64,000 nucleotides of DNA from DATBHW01 sp035307385 (GCA_035307385.1 DATGID010000102.1:124001-188000); one strand, 5' to 3'. Shown: positions 1 to 8,719, numbered from the stretch's first letter. Numbers and translations: made by a program. Notes: generated by a model from the letters alone, not told the origin.

Positions 1-28
1 GCCATTGCAGCAAGAGCGAAGTATCCAT
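1..28 (-). CDS. Possible 5' end of a gene running off the left edge
   Basis: An ATG at 28 on the minus strand begins a frame (MDTSLLLQW) that leaves the window after nine codons. An AAGGA motif sits about 6 nt upstream and a TATAGT box about 45 nt upstream, which fits a gene start. Nothing can be said about its product. Confidence 0.35.
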
Positions 29-105
29 AGGTCAGTCCTTGATGATGCCGAGGCGGTTTTTTTGTACATACTATAGCAGAAAAAGGGTTTTCTCTGCTGC
101 TCTGC

Positions 106-1179
106 CTAGAGCATCACCTCGAATACGTTCCTGAACGGGTTCTCGATGGGCAGCAGCCGCACGCTGCCGAAGCCAGCCTCCGCGCAGAGTTCGCGCACTT
201 TGGAGGGCGGCATCCCTGCGGTGCCCATGCCTGCCCCGCCTTCGGCCAGCGAAACGGTCATGCAGTAGAGCACGCTGGTGCTGTAGATGAAGGCTCCCAT
301 TGGCCCCGCGTTTTCTTCCAGCGTTTCCGCCGTGTTGATTTCCGAGCAAAGGTACGTTCCGCCCGGTTTGAGGGCGGCGCGGATGGCGCGTAAGAGGCCG
401 CGCGGGTCGGCGGCATCGTGAATCACCAGAAACGTGGTAATCAGATTGTATTGCCCTGGGATGCCTTTGGAGGCGTCCAGCGTCTCGAAGCGCACACGTT
501 CTGCCACGCCCGCCGCCTCGGCGTTCTGGCGGGCGAGAGCGATGCCAGGCTCATAGGCATCGTAGCCGATGTAGCGCGACTGTGGGAACGCCTGCGCCAG
601 CTTGATCAGCACCCGCCCAGCGCCGCAGCCGATATCGGCGACCTCGATGCCGCGCTCCAGCGCAGCCTGAACGTCGGGCAGGGTGGGAATCCACTTCTGC
701 ACGAGGGCGTGGTCATAGACGGCGACGGCGTTGCGGTCCATGCCGCGATACATGCTGTCGTGATAGGCTGACTGAGCCACGCCGCCGCCCGCGCGAAAGG
801 CTGCCGCCAGCGGGTCGAGCACGCCCCACAGCGCGGGCAGTTCTTCATAGTCGCCGCCGACGAAGAAAGCTCCGCCTTCGTCGGCCAGCACCGCCGCGTG
901 TTCGGGCGGCAGGCTGAAGCGCTGGCTGGCCGGGTCGTAGTCCACATAGCCCGCGCAGGCCAGCGCGCTGAGCCATTCTTGCGCGTAGCGCTGGTTGATG
1001 TGCGCGCGTTCGGCCAGTTCGGCGCTGGTGGCCGGGCCAGGCGCGGCGAGATGCCGAAACAACCCCAGCCGATCACCAAGAATGCACATGGTCACGACAT
1101 AGGCGCCGCTGAGATCACGAAAGGCTTTTTCGCTGAAGGCATCCAGCTTTGCCCGGTCAAGTCGCTTTCTGGTGGTCAT
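106..1179 (-). CDS. Class I SAM-dependent methyltransferase with N-terminal winged helix
   Basis: This 357-residue protein has the two-part build of small-molecule methyltransferases of the Rv2258c/O-methyltransferase kind. Residues ~20-95 look like a winged-helix dimerisation domain (TSAELAERAHINQRYAQEWL). Residues ~180-300 form the Rossmann fold, with SAM motif I at VADIGCGAGRVLIKLA, an acidic residue at the next strand end (YIGYDAYEP) and a post-motif LKPGGTYLCSEI. A conserved His (LVIHDAADP) sits where the catalytic base often lies. The substrate is not predictable. It is a single gene, convergent or divergent to its neighbours, and no cofactor-specific partner is nearby. Confidence 0.85.
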   Translation of the reverse strand: MTTRKRLDRAKLDAFSEKAFRDLSGAYVVTMCILGDRLGLFRHLAAPGPATSAELAERAHINQRYAQEWLSALACAGYVDYDPASQRFSLPPEHAAVLADEGGAFFVGGDYEELPALWGVLDPLAAAFRAGGGVAQSAYHDSMYRGMDRNAVAVYDHALVQKWIPTLPDVQAALERGIEVADIGCGAGRVLIKLAQAFPQSRYIGYDAYEPGIALARQNAEAAGVAERVRFETLDASKGIPGQYNLITTFLVIHDAADPRGLLRAIRAALKPGGTYLCSEINTAETLEENAGPMGAFIYSTSVLYCMTVSLAEGGAGMGTAGMPPSKVRELCAEAGFGSVRLLPIENPFRNVFEVML

Positions 1180-1373
1180 GGATACTCCTTGCTAGGGACG
1201 GTTTTGGGAACAGGGCAATTCATGAGAACAAAACTAGCCATTACTATAGCGCAGGCCCGCGCATCGCACAAGCCGCCCAGTTTGTCGTGACGCGGTGAAT
1301 CAGGGCCGATTTTAACCGTATTCAATAGTATGCTTGAAGCAGAACTGCCATGAGCAAACAAAGGAGCGCTTTT

Positions 1374-1877
1374 ATGTCCGAAACCATTCCCGAAACGATT
1401 GAAAAAGATGAACTGGTCAGACGCATTCAGGCAGGGTACGACAAGTTTGAAGCCATCCTGGCCCCGTTGAGCGCAGCGCAGATGACAACTCCCAATGTCA
1501 ATGGTCCCTGGTCGGTCAAGGACAACCTTGCCCACCTCACCATCTGGCAAGAGTATCTGCGGAGCCATCTTGAAGGCATCCTTACTAATCACGAGCCGCC
1601 GGAGTTTATGCCGGGCCTCTCCAGTGAGGATGAGGAAAACGAGCGCATTTATCAGGAAAACAAAGATCGCCCTCTCGCTGAGGTGCAGAGCGCGTTTCGC
1701 GCTTCGTATCAGCACGTGTTGGCGGCTGTCCAGGCGGTGAGCGAAGAGGCGCTGAACGCGCCTTTGCCCTGGCGCCCATCGAATGGCCCTGTCTGGCCCT
1801 TTATCGTCGGCAACACGTTTGGGCACTACGAAGAACACGGTGCCATCATTCAACGCTGGCTGGCTGGCGCGCAGTAG
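1374..1877 (+). CDS. ClbS/DfsB-type DinB-fold four-helix protein
   Basis: A 167-residue four-helix-bundle protein of the DinB/ClbS superfamily. It has the typical GPWSVKDNLAHLTIWQEYL segment (~residues 40-60) with the first conserved His, and a C-terminal NTFGHYEEHGAIIQRWL with the later His residues. Family members bind a divalent metal or, as ClbS, hydrolyse a cyclopropane warhead; the role here is unknown. I prefer ATG 1374 to the in-frame ATG at 1350 because AAGGAG lies at 1361-1366, correctly spaced only for 1374. Confidence 0.8.
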   Translation: MSETIPETIEKDELVRRIQAGYDKFEAILAPLSAAQMTTPNVNGPWSVKDNLAHLTIWQEYLRSHLEGILTNHEPPEFMPGLSSEDEENERIYQENKDRPLAEVQSAFRASYQHVLAAVQAVSEEALNAPLPWRPSNGPVWPFIVGNTFGHYEEHGAIIQRWLAGAQ

Positions 1878-1931
1878 TTGGCGCGAGCCGCGCTGCCCAC
1901 GCTGCCGCCAGGAAACATTCCCTGTGGTTTC

Positions 1932-1978
1932 TTCTGCCAGGCTCTCACTTGCGATGGAGCCTGGCAGAATAGTATAGT
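1932..1978 (+). promoter_or_regulatory. 13-bp inverted repeat overlapping a probable promoter for the TetR gene
   Basis: TTCTGCCAGGCTC (1932-1944) is repeated inverted as GAGCCTGGCAGAA (1957-1969). It is followed by TATAGT at 1973-1978, with TTGCGA at 1949-1954 as a possible -35 (18-nt spacer). The dyad could end transcription from the gene upstream, or act as the TetR operator, since it overlaps the promoter. Confidence 0.5.
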
Positions 1979-2012
1979 GGGGACAAGTGTATCACTAGCA
2001 GGGGGTGTTCCT

Positions 2013-2732
2013 ATGGCGGAGGAGCGACGGAAGCGACAGGAAGGCACGGACAGCACAACCGGCACGCTTCGCGAACGCGAGAGCGAAGCAGGCAACGCGC
2101 TGGTGCCTGTGACAGCGCGTGGCGAGGCCACCCGCCGCCGCATTCTGGATGCCGCTGAGGAGGTCTTTGGCGCGAAAGGCTATTATGCCGCCAGCGTGAC
2201 GGAGATTACCCAACGGGCGCAGGTGGCGCAGGGCACCTTCTATCTCTACTTCCATAGCAAGCAGGAGATTTTCCTGAAATTGGTGGAAGACCTGGGGGCG
2301 CGCATGCGTGTCGCCATGAGCGAAGGCTCGCGTGGCTCCGGCAGCCGCCTGGCACGGGAGCGCGACGGCTTTCAGGCGTTTTTTGCGTTTGCCAGCGCCC
2401 ACCAGCAGCTTTTTCGCATTGTGCAGGAAGCTGACCGGCTGAATCAGCCGACCTTTCAGGAATATTACGCGCAGCTTGCCCGACCCTACGCGCGGCGTCT
2501 GCGCGAGGCGATGGAGGCGGGCGAGATTCGCCAGATGGACCCCGAGGCGCTGGCCTACGCGCTGATCGGCATCGGGCACTTTCTGGCGCTGCGCTGGTTG
2601 ATCTGGCCGAACGATGAGCAGGGCCAGCTTCGGCAAGACCACGCCAACGGGAACGAAGCCAGCGCGCAGGAATTGCCGGAGCGCGTCTTCACCATGCTGC
2701 TTGATTTTCTGGCGCACGGGCTGAAGCCCTGA
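2013..2732 (+). CDS. TetR/AcrR family transcriptional regulator
   Basis: A 239-residue regulator. The N-terminal TetR helix-turn-helix spans about residues 35-85: TRRRILDAAEEVFGAKGYYAAS then VTEITQRAQVAQGTFYLYF, the classic recognition helix signature. The C-terminal ligand domain is all-helical. The start at ATG 2013 follows GGGGGTG at 2001-2007. The same frame is open upstream to about 1878, but that stretch contains the promoter and dyad and looks noncoding. Ligand and targets are unknown; the HD hydrolase gene starts 38 nt downstream and may be co-transcribed. Confidence 0.88.
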   Translation: MAEERRKRQEGTDSTTGTLRERESEAGNALVPVTARGEATRRRILDAAEEVFGAKGYYAASVTEITQRAQVAQGTFYLYFHSKQEIFLKLVEDLGARMRVAMSEGSRGSGSRLARERDGFQAFFAFASAHQQLFRIVQEADRLNQPTFQEYYAQLARPYARRLREAMEAGEIRQMDPEALAYALIGIGHFLALRWLIWPNDEQGQLRQDHANGNEASAQELPERVFTMLLDFLAHGLKP

Positions 2733-2770
2733 TGGTGCTTCTCAGCGATTCCTAAAGAGGGCATTTCCCC

Positions 2771-3418
2771 ATGAAGCAAGAGCAAATACTGGCGGCAGCG
2801 CGGGCGCATGTGCGCGAGCGTCTGGAGCACGACAGCAGCGGCCACGATTGGTGGCATATCGATCGCGTGGTCAGGCTGGCGCGGCGGCTGGCAGAGGAGG
2901 AGAGGGCTGATGTGTTCTTGTGTGAACTGGCGGCGCTGACCCACGATCTGGCGGATTGGAAGCTGAACCCCGACGAGGCCCAGGCGCTAGACGACCTGCG
3001 CGCCTGGCTGGCAGAGCACGGCGTGGACGAGACGACGAGCGCGGCAGTAATGGAGATCATCACGCATATGTCCTTCAAGGGCGGCGGCCAGCCGCCGATG
3101 CGCACGCTGGAGGGGCAGATTGTGCAGGATGCTGACCGGCTGGATGCCATCGGGGCCATCGGCATTGCCCGCGCCTTTGCCTATGGCGGCGCGAAGGGCC
3201 GCCCTATGCACGACCCGGAGGCGCAGCCGCGCGGCCAGATGACGGTGGAGGAGTATCGCAGCCAGCAAGCGCCCACCATCAACCATTTCCACGAAAAACT
3301 GCTCTTGCTCAAAGACCGGATGAACACAGTCACGGCGAAGCGGCTGGCGGCGCAGCGTCACGCGGTGCTGGAAGCATTCCTGGCCGAGTTCCAGGCGGAA
3401 TGGGATGGCGAGCGCTAG
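2771..3418 (+). CDS. HD-domain phosphohydrolase (YedJ-like)
   Basis: A 215-residue metal-dependent phosphohydrolase. The metal ligands are visible in order: His in HDWWHIDRV (~residue 30), the HD pair in AALTHDLADW (~58), His in IITHMSFKG (~98) and Asp in VQDADRLDAIGAIGIAR (~118). The RLDAIGAIGIARAF segment is typical of the YedJ/PF01966 group, whose substrates are often nucleotides. The gene follows the TetR gene on the same strand with a 38-nt gap. Confidence 0.85.
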   Translation: MKQEQILAAARAHVRERLEHDSSGHDWWHIDRVVRLARRLAEEERADVFLCELAALTHDLADWKLNPDEAQALDDLRAWLAEHGVDETTSAAVMEIITHMSFKGGGQPPMRTLEGQIVQDADRLDAIGAIGIARAFAYGGAKGRPMHDPEAQPRGQMTVEEYRSQQAPTINHFHEKLLLLKDRMNTVTAKRLAAQRHAVLEAFLAEFQAEWDGER

Positions 3419-3447
3419 CTGGGGCTTGTTTCGTCACGCGCCTTGAG

Positions 3448-3489
3448 GCAAGACACAGCGCCACGGCTCGCCGTAGCGCTGTGTCTTGC
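3448..3489. terminator. Near-perfect hairpin between convergent genes
   Basis: GCAAGACACAGCGC (3448-3461) pairs perfectly with 3476-3489, and ACGGC pairs with GCCGT inside. It lies between the HD hydrolase (+) and the murein hydrolase (-) and has no U tract, so it is probably a bidirectional end structure rather than a classical intrinsic terminator. Confidence 0.55.
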
Positions 3490-3520
3490 GTGACCACTCC
3501 CAGGGCAGATGGTGGTGAAG

Positions 3521-5326
3521 CTACGCGATCACCGCGACTTCACTGGCGGGAACCCATGCCTGGCGGTGGTTGTAATTGATCTCGTACCAGAGGTTGCTGG
3601 TTCCATCCTCTATGACCGTATAGGCGGAAACAAAGATGGCCCCGCCTGGCGCATCGCCGGTGTTATATTGGCTGGCCGTGGTTGGCCTGCCGTAGATGGC
3701 AACCGGACTGCCACCCGAACTGATGAGGCGGACCACATGGCCTATCCCGCGTCCTTCCACGGCTGCCCCCGCTGGCACCGCCAGCCAGACCTGTTGGGCG
3801 TGCGCGAAGAAGGCCGGGGTGATCGCTTGATCTTGCTCCCCATACCAAATTTCATAGAGCGTGTCCCCGGTTCCTGCCGGGTCCTTGACCTTCCTGGTGT
3901 AGTAATAGGTGATGTTGGCTTCGACATTATCCGTCACGTCGGTAATGTCCGTCCCATCGCCCAACTGGGGAATCAAGCCAGAGGCCGTACTTGGCCCTTG
4001 ATACAGGTAGAAGAAATTGAAGTTGGCCGGTGTTTCGGTGCCATTCTTTCCAAAGGGGCGCTTGCCTGTCTGGGGCAGGATGGTCACCGTATGGGCCAGG
4101 GACTTCTGCTTCGGGAAGGCAATCCCCTGCTGGTGAATGAGGTTTTCATAGTAGGTCCACAGCCAGTATGGGCCGGGATCGACATGATTGGGGGATGTTG
4201 CCAGGGTTGGGGAAGGAATCGTGCCATGCGAGACGATATGATCGTGATCGAGCGGGATATTGTACCTCTTGAGCAGGTAGGCGGTCAATTTTGCCGAGGC
4301 CAGATACTCGGTGGCGTTATACCACTGGAACCCGGTCGCATCAAAGCCAACATGCTCGATGCCTACCGAGTGCTCATTATACCAGAAGTTGCCAGCCTGA
4401 AAGGCAATGTCTTGCTCGTGCAAGATTTGATAGACCGTCCCATCCGTATCGACGAGGTAATGGGTGCTCGCCGCAAACGTTGGGTCTTGAAAGACATCCA
4501 GAGCCGACTGGGCGCTTCCCTCGGTGTCGTGGATGACGACATCGGTAATGGCGAAATCCGTAGGCCGGTTGGCCGAATCGTAGTTGCAAGGGGCGTTGTT
4601 TGGCACAGTGTTGCAATCAAAGGTCGCCGGTGGCAGGATACAGTCAATGGCCCCAGGATAGTCTGTCTTCCCATCATTGGAGCAGCCAGCCGGAATGGTG
4701 GTGGTGGTGGCAGTATGTGGGATGGTGGAGAGATTGGGGGTCACCGCCTGGGGGGCCAGGGTGACCGTCTCGCCGCTGTCGGTTTGGCCGCTAAAGCCGG
4801 TATTCAGCAGCTTGTAGACGGCATCAACGTACAGGCGCGCCACGGATGGCGTGGTGGCGTTGCTATAAAGCGCCACGGCTCCAGCCCAATCAGCGAGCGC
4901 AGGCGGGGTCTGCTGCGCCTGAGACAGACGCAGGGCATCCTGCCGTAAGATCGCAGCGCCCCCACGAATATTGGTCGCCAGATCAAGCTGAAGCTGCCGA
5001 ACACTCACCCCTAACTTCTGGGCCGCGCTGTCCAGGGTGTCGGCGTGTCCGTTCTTGACCAGGTGCATGCAGCCGTAGCCATGATCAACACTCGGCGCTC
5101 CCTGGTGGGTGCTTAAGTGGCCTTCGAGATAGCAGATGGCTTTCAATAAGGAGACGGGAACGGCGAACTCGTGAGCAGCCTGGGCAAAAGCTTGCTCGGC
5201 GGAAGGGGCTGATGCAGCGTAGGCCGGGAGCGCCTGGCCCCCGCGAGTCAGAAGCAGCAGGCCGAGCAGCATTAACGCGCTACAGGGGGTAAACAGCCAT
5301 TTGTGGAACAAACGTCCATGTTGCAT
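3521..5326 (-). CDS. Secreted murein hydrolase: lytic-transglycosylase-like domain plus PGRP/amidase_2 domain
   Basis: A 601-residue exported protein. The signal peptide is KWLFTPCSALMLLGLLLLTRG followed by AYAAS. Residues ~45-180 resemble an SLT-like goose lysozyme fold, with a candidate catalytic Glu in LLKAICYLEGH and a GYGCMHL turn. Residues ~250-420 are an N-acetylmuramoyl-L-alanine amidase/PGRP domain: zinc His in TDVVIHDTEG, SVGIEHVG, and IVSHGTIPSP...HVDPGPYW. The last ~100 residues resemble SH3-like wall-binding modules. The ATG at 5326 is preceded by GGAGGTG at nine bases; the longer TTG start at 5344 would itself overlap this site. Confidence 0.82.
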   Translation of the reverse strand: MQHGRLFHKWLFTPCSALMLLGLLLLTRGGQALPAYAASAPSAEQAFAQAAHEFAVPVSLLKAICYLEGHLSTHQGAPSVDHGYGCMHLVKNGHADTLDSAAQKLGVSVRQLQLDLATNIRGGAAILRQDALRLSQAQQTPPALADWAGAVALYSNATTPSVARLYVDAVYKLLNTGFSGQTDSGETVTLAPQAVTPNLSTIPHTATTTTIPAGCSNDGKTDYPGAIDCILPPATFDCNTVPNNAPCNYDSANRPTDFAITDVVIHDTEGSAQSALDVFQDPTFAASTHYLVDTDGTVYQILHEQDIAFQAGNFWYNEHSVGIEHVGFDATGFQWYNATEYLASAKLTAYLLKRYNIPLDHDHIVSHGTIPSPTLATSPNHVDPGPYWLWTYYENLIHQQGIAFPKQKSLAHTVTILPQTGKRPFGKNGTETPANFNFFYLYQGPSTASGLIPQLGDGTDITDVTDNVEANITYYYTRKVKDPAGTGDTLYEIWYGEQDQAITPAFFAHAQQVWLAVPAGAAVEGRGIGHVVRLISSGGSPVAIYGRPTTASQYNTGDAPGGAIFVSAYTVIEDGTSNLWYEINYNHRQAWVPASEVAVIA

Positions 5327-5486
5327 CGGAAACAACACCTCCAATTGGGTGTTTGCCGCTGAATGGAAGATGAGGCAGCAGCGTTCCTCACTCTCTACGT
5401 CGCCTGACGGGTGCAGATCACGACACTTCTAGCCGCTTTGGGCTATGACCGTCTGGCCGATTTTGGGTGAGGGGTCTGTCCTGGGT

Positions 5487-6557
5487 TCAGCGATAGAGCA
5501 TGAGCCGGATGGCCTCGATTTCGCGCTTGAGGGTGGAATTGGTCTTGATTTCCTCAGTGATTTTCTCATAGCCATGTATGGCGGTAGAATGATCGCGCCC
5601 CCCAAGCTCTCTGCCGATGTCGCTGCTGGAGGCATCGGTTTCCGTGTGCATCAAGAACATGGCAACCTGACGCGGCAGCACCACGCGGCGGTCGCGCTGC
5701 TTGCCGCGCAAATCTGCTTCGGGCACGTGATAGTAATCGGCAACGGCGCGCACGATTTGCTGCAAGGAGGGTTGGTTGCCGGTGAAGTCGATAGCCAGGT
5801 TCTGCAACGCCTCGCGCGCCACCTCCACGGTTAGCTCGCTCTGCGTCAATTCAGCAAAGACCAGCACGCGGTTCAGGCTACCTTCCAGTTCGCGGATGTT
5901 GGTATCTACGCGGCGCGCCACAAAATCAATGACATCGTTTGGCACGATGCGCTGCATCAAATCGACCTTGGAGCGCAAAATGGCGATACGCAGTTCCAGA
6001 TCGGGCGGCTGAATGTCGGCGATCAGCCCCCACTCGAAGCGCGAGCGCAGGCGTTCTTCCAGCCCGGGGATGGACTTGGGCGGGCGGTCGCTGCAAATGA
6101 CGATTTGCTTGCTCGCTTCATAGAGGCTGTTGAAGGTGTGGAAAAACTCTTCTTCGGTGGATTCTTTGCCCGCGATAAATTGAATATCATCGACCAGCAG
6201 CACATCCACCGAGCGATATTTCGCGCGAAACTCTTCGGTGGAGCGATAGCGAATGGCATTGACGATGTCGTTGGTGAAGGTCTCCGACGAGATATACAGG
6301 ACGACCAGCCCACTGTCCACGGCGCGGTGCCCGATGGCGTGGAGCAGGTGCGTTTTGCCCAGGCCAACGCCGCCATAGAGAAAGAGCGGATTATAGGACA
6401 CGCCCGGCTTTTCCGCGACGGCCAGCGAGGCCGCGTGCGCCAGCCGGTTGCTGCTGCCGACGATGAACGCCTCGAAGGTATAGCGCGCGTTCAGGCCGGG
6501 GCCAAGCGGGGCCATGCCCTGTGATTCATTGGTAAAAGGCGGCTCATTCACTGACAT
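5487..6557 (-). CDS. dnaA: DnaA-type replication initiator lacking domains I and II
   Basis: A 356-residue protein whose first 20 residues lead straight into DnaA domain III (NARYTFEAFIVGSSNRLAHA). Walker A GGVGLGKTHLL (~residue 62), Walker B VDVLLVDDIQF and the sensor regions are intact. Domain IV carries the DnaA-box recognition signature GGRDHSTAIHGYEKI. Typical DnaA is about 440-480 residues; domain I (DnaB/DnaD contacts and oligomerisation) and the linker are absent. A TAA lies in frame 12 nt before the ATG, so a longer start is impossible. No dnaN, recF or gyrB is adjacent, so this may be a second DnaA rather than the oriC-linked one. Confidence 0.88.
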   Translation of the reverse strand: MSVNEPPFTNESQGMAPLGPGLNARYTFEAFIVGSSNRLAHAASLAVAEKPGVSYNPLFLYGGVGLGKTHLLHAIGHRAVDSGLVVLYISSETFTNDIVNAIRYRSTEEFRAKYRSVDVLLVDDIQFIAGKESTEEEFFHTFNSLYEASKQIVICSDRPPKSIPGLEERLRSRFEWGLIADIQPPDLELRIAILRSKVDLMQRIVPNDVIDFVARRVDTNIRELEGSLNRVLVFAELTQSELTVEVAREALQNLAIDFTGNQPSLQQIVRAVADYYHVPEADLRGKQRDRRVVLPRQVAMFLMHTETDASSSDIGRELGGRDHSTAIHGYEKITEEIKTNSTLKREIEAIRLMLYR

Positions 6558-6687
6558 AGGTTCGTCTTATACACTCTTACAGCCCATATCTATCCTGCGC
6601 TGGCTCGCTGGCGCGGCTGCCCAATCTGGCATAGCTCGTGCAACGAGTCTCAGGTCAGGTTTGTTCCAGAAAAAGGAGAGTAAGGCG

Positions 6688-6894
6688 ATGCAATCCGTGA
6701 CTCAACGACATCTTCACCGTAGTAAGACGAACAAGATGGTTGCCGGGGTCTGTGGTGGCGTTGGTGAACTGCTGGGCATCGATGCAAACATCATTCGACT
6801 CGTCGTACTGGTGCTGGCAATCCCCTTCAACGTCTTGATCGCGCTGCTTTATCTGGCGTTGGCGCTGCTCTTGCCGCGTGAAGGTGGCGTGTAG
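6688..6894 (+). CDS. PspC-domain small membrane protein
   Basis: A 68-residue protein consisting of one PspC domain. It has a basic N-terminus, the KMVAGVCGGVGELLGID signature, NIIRLVVLVLAI, and a C-terminal membrane segment ending PREGGV. PspC proteins sit in the inner membrane and take part in envelope stress responses; here there is no PspA partner. The start at 6688 follows AAGGAG at 6673-6678. Confidence 0.85.
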   Translation: MQSVTQRHLHRSKTNKMVAGVCGGVGELLGIDANIIRLVVLVLAIPFNVLIALLYLALALLLPREGGV

Positions 6895-6901
6895 TCACTC
6901 G

Positions 6902-7285
6902 CTAGGCGAGGAGCGCGATGCACTCGATCTCCACCAGCGCCCCGCGTGGCAGATCGGCAACGGCGACGGTGCTGCGCGCCGGGGCCACGCTGCCGAAATA
7001 GCGGGCATAGACTTCGTTCATCGCGGCAAAGTCACTCATGCTTTTGAGGAAGACGGTAGTTTTGACAACCGTCTCGAAGGAAGCGCCAGCGGCGGTGAGG
7101 ACGGCACGCACGTTTTCGAGCACGCGCTCGGTTTGCGCCTGGATGTCTCCGCTGACGAACTCCCCGGTGGCGGGGTCGAGGGGAATCTGACCGGCGGCAA
7201 ACACAAAACCACCGGCTTTGATGGCCTGGCTATAGGGGCCGATGGCCGCCGGGGCATGCTGAGTTTTCACCTGTTCGCGCTGCAT
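6902..7285 (-). CDS. ridA: RidA family 2-iminobutanoate/2-iminopropanoate deaminase
   Basis: A 127-residue RidA/YjgF protein that removes reactive enamine and imine intermediates made by PLP enzymes. The N-terminal APAAIGPYSQAIKAGGFVFAAGQIPLDP and the central VVKTTVFLKSMSDF are characteristic. The Arg needed for substrate carboxylate binding is in PARSTVAVADLPRGALVEIE. Start ATG 7285 lies 19 nt after the kinase gene stop, so the two are probably co-transcribed on the minus strand. Confidence 0.92.
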   Translation of the reverse strand: MQREQVKTQHAPAAIGPYSQAIKAGGFVFAAGQIPLDPATGEFVSGDIQAQTERVLENVRAVLTAAGASFETVVKTTVFLKSMSDFAAMNEVYARYFGSVAPARSTVAVADLPRGALVEIECIALLA

Positions 7286-7304
7286 GGGTACAACTCGCTT
7301 TCTG

Positions 7305-8504
7305 CTACAACTGCTTGAATCTGCTGATGGCTGCCAGCATCTGGCTGATCTCTGCCAGCGGTGAGGCCGGAGCCAGGCCGGATGGTTTGATGAAGGCGAA
7401 ATACAGCCCCAGTGCCAGACTGATGACCAGGATAATGACGACGATGATAATGACCAGGGATGTCCAGCGCGCCGCGCCCCGGCTGGCCTCGGCATCGGCA
7501 CGCGTTGGGGTCGGGCCGGGTGGCATCAGCGGTTGATCTGGCGACAGGTGGGGCTGTGGGCGTGCCGCGTGTTCCGGGCGTTCGCCGACGCCAGGCATGG
7601 TGGCGCGCCGATTGGGCGACTGGTCAACGGCGGGCAAATACCCGGGGATGGTCGCGCCCTCTTCGATGCTTTTCTTCAGGCTGTCCATCAGCGCTTTACG
7701 CATCGCTTCGGCGTTGGTGTAGCGGCGCTCTGGCTCTTTCTGGAGCGCTTTTTTTACCACCAGTTCCAGCGCGCGCGGGATGCGCGGGTTATATTTGGAG
7801 GGCGGCGGTGGCACGCTGGTGGTGTGCTGCATGGCGACCTGCACGGCAGACGTTCCCACGAAGGGCGGGCGGCCAGCGAGCATCTCATAGAGCACGACGC
7901 CCAGCGAATATAAATCGCTGGCGGGGCTGAGTTGGTCGCCGCGCGCCTGCTCCGGGGCGAGATAATCGGCGGTGCCGAGCACAATGCCGGTGTTGGTGAG
8001 TCCGGCGGCTTCCATCACCCGGACAATGCCGAAGTCGGTCAGTTTGGCCTGGCCGTCGGGCGTAATCATGATGTTCTGGGGCTTGATGTCGCGATGGATG
8101 AAGCCGTTGGCGTGGGCCACCTGAAGCACAGAGCAGACCTGGCTGGTGATCTCGACGGCTTGCTGCGGCGAAAGCGTGCCCTTCTGCGCCAGGTATTGTT
8201 TCAGGTTGACCCCTTCCACAAACTCCATGATGAGGTAATGTTCGCCGCGTTCTTCCAGAAAGTCATAGATGGTGACGGCATTGGGATGAGACAGGCGAGC
8301 AGCGGCGTGCGCCTCGCGCCGGAACCGCTCGATGGCGCGGCGGTCTGTTTTTGCCAGGGAGCGCAGCACCTTGACGGCCACGATGCGTTCCACGCGCGTA
8401 TCCCACGCTTTATAGACGGTTGCCATGCCGCCGGTAGCGATTGGCTCGCGCAGTTCATAGCGGCCATTATCCAGAGATGCCCCGCTGGTGTGTTTTGATG
8501 CCAT
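7305..8504 (-). CDS. Membrane-anchored Hanks-type Ser/Thr protein kinase
   Basis: A 399-residue PknB-like kinase. The kinase domain covers residues ~15-275: Gly-rich loop IATGGMATVYKAWD, Lys in IVAVKVL, catalytic loop IHRDIKPQNIM, Mg loop LTDFGIVR, activation segment GTADYLAPEQARGDQ, and an APE-type motif. A Pro-rich juxtamembrane linker is followed by one transmembrane helix (TSLVIIIVVIILVISLALG) near the C-terminus and about 30 outer residues with no PASTA domain. RidA follows in the same operon. Confidence 0.93.
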   Translation of the reverse strand: MASKHTSGASLDNGRYELREPIATGGMATVYKAWDTRVERIVAVKVLRSLAKTDRRAIERFRREAHAAARLSHPNAVTIYDFLEERGEHYLIMEFVEGVNLKQYLAQKGTLSPQQAVEITSQVCSVLQVAHANGFIHRDIKPQNIMITPDGQAKLTDFGIVRVMEAAGLTNTGIVLGTADYLAPEQARGDQLSPASDLYSLGVVLYEMLAGRPPFVGTSAVQVAMQHTTSVPPPPSKYNPRIPRALELVVKKALQKEPERRYTNAEAMRKALMDSLKKSIEEGATIPGYLPAVDQSPNRRATMPGVGERPEHAARPQPHLSPDQPLMPPGPTPTRADAEASRGAARWTSLVIIIVVIILVISLALGLYFAFIKPSGLAPASPLAEISQMLAAISRFKQL

Positions 8505-8680
8505 CCATTGCTCCCGCTTGGGTTGAGGGGTGGATGTTCAGCGCCTGGCGCTGCTGCCCCACACATCAAAAAGCAGCCGCCTGGGCGTGCTTCAGAAGGT
8601 ATGCGATATGAGTCTGATGGTAGTATAGACGTTCCGTTCATAGACCGTCAAGCCGCAAATTCGCGCACCCTGCCATTGGT

Positions 8681-8719
8681 CCTATGCCGCTTGACAGGAC
8701 CGCGCCAGCCTGCTATACT
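8681..8719 (+). promoter_or_regulatory. Promoter of RNA/protein cassette 1
   Basis: The -35 TTGACA (8691-8696) and -10 TATACT (8714-8719) are separated by 17 nt. The ten bases directly before the -35 (CCTATGCCGC) recur almost unchanged before the other two cassettes (CCTATACCGC at 42421, CCTGTGCCCC at 19521), so they may be a shared operator or an extended promoter element. Confidence 0.85.

Noticed and set aside
3509..4948. 479-residue plus-strand frame opposite the murein hydrolase
   Set aside because: The minus strand encodes recognisable amidase motifs and a signal peptide; the plus-strand frame has none.
6540..6690. Replication origin next to dnaA
   Set aside because: No cluster of DnaA boxes (TTATCCACA-like) and no AT-rich unwinding region could be seen, and dnaN is absent.
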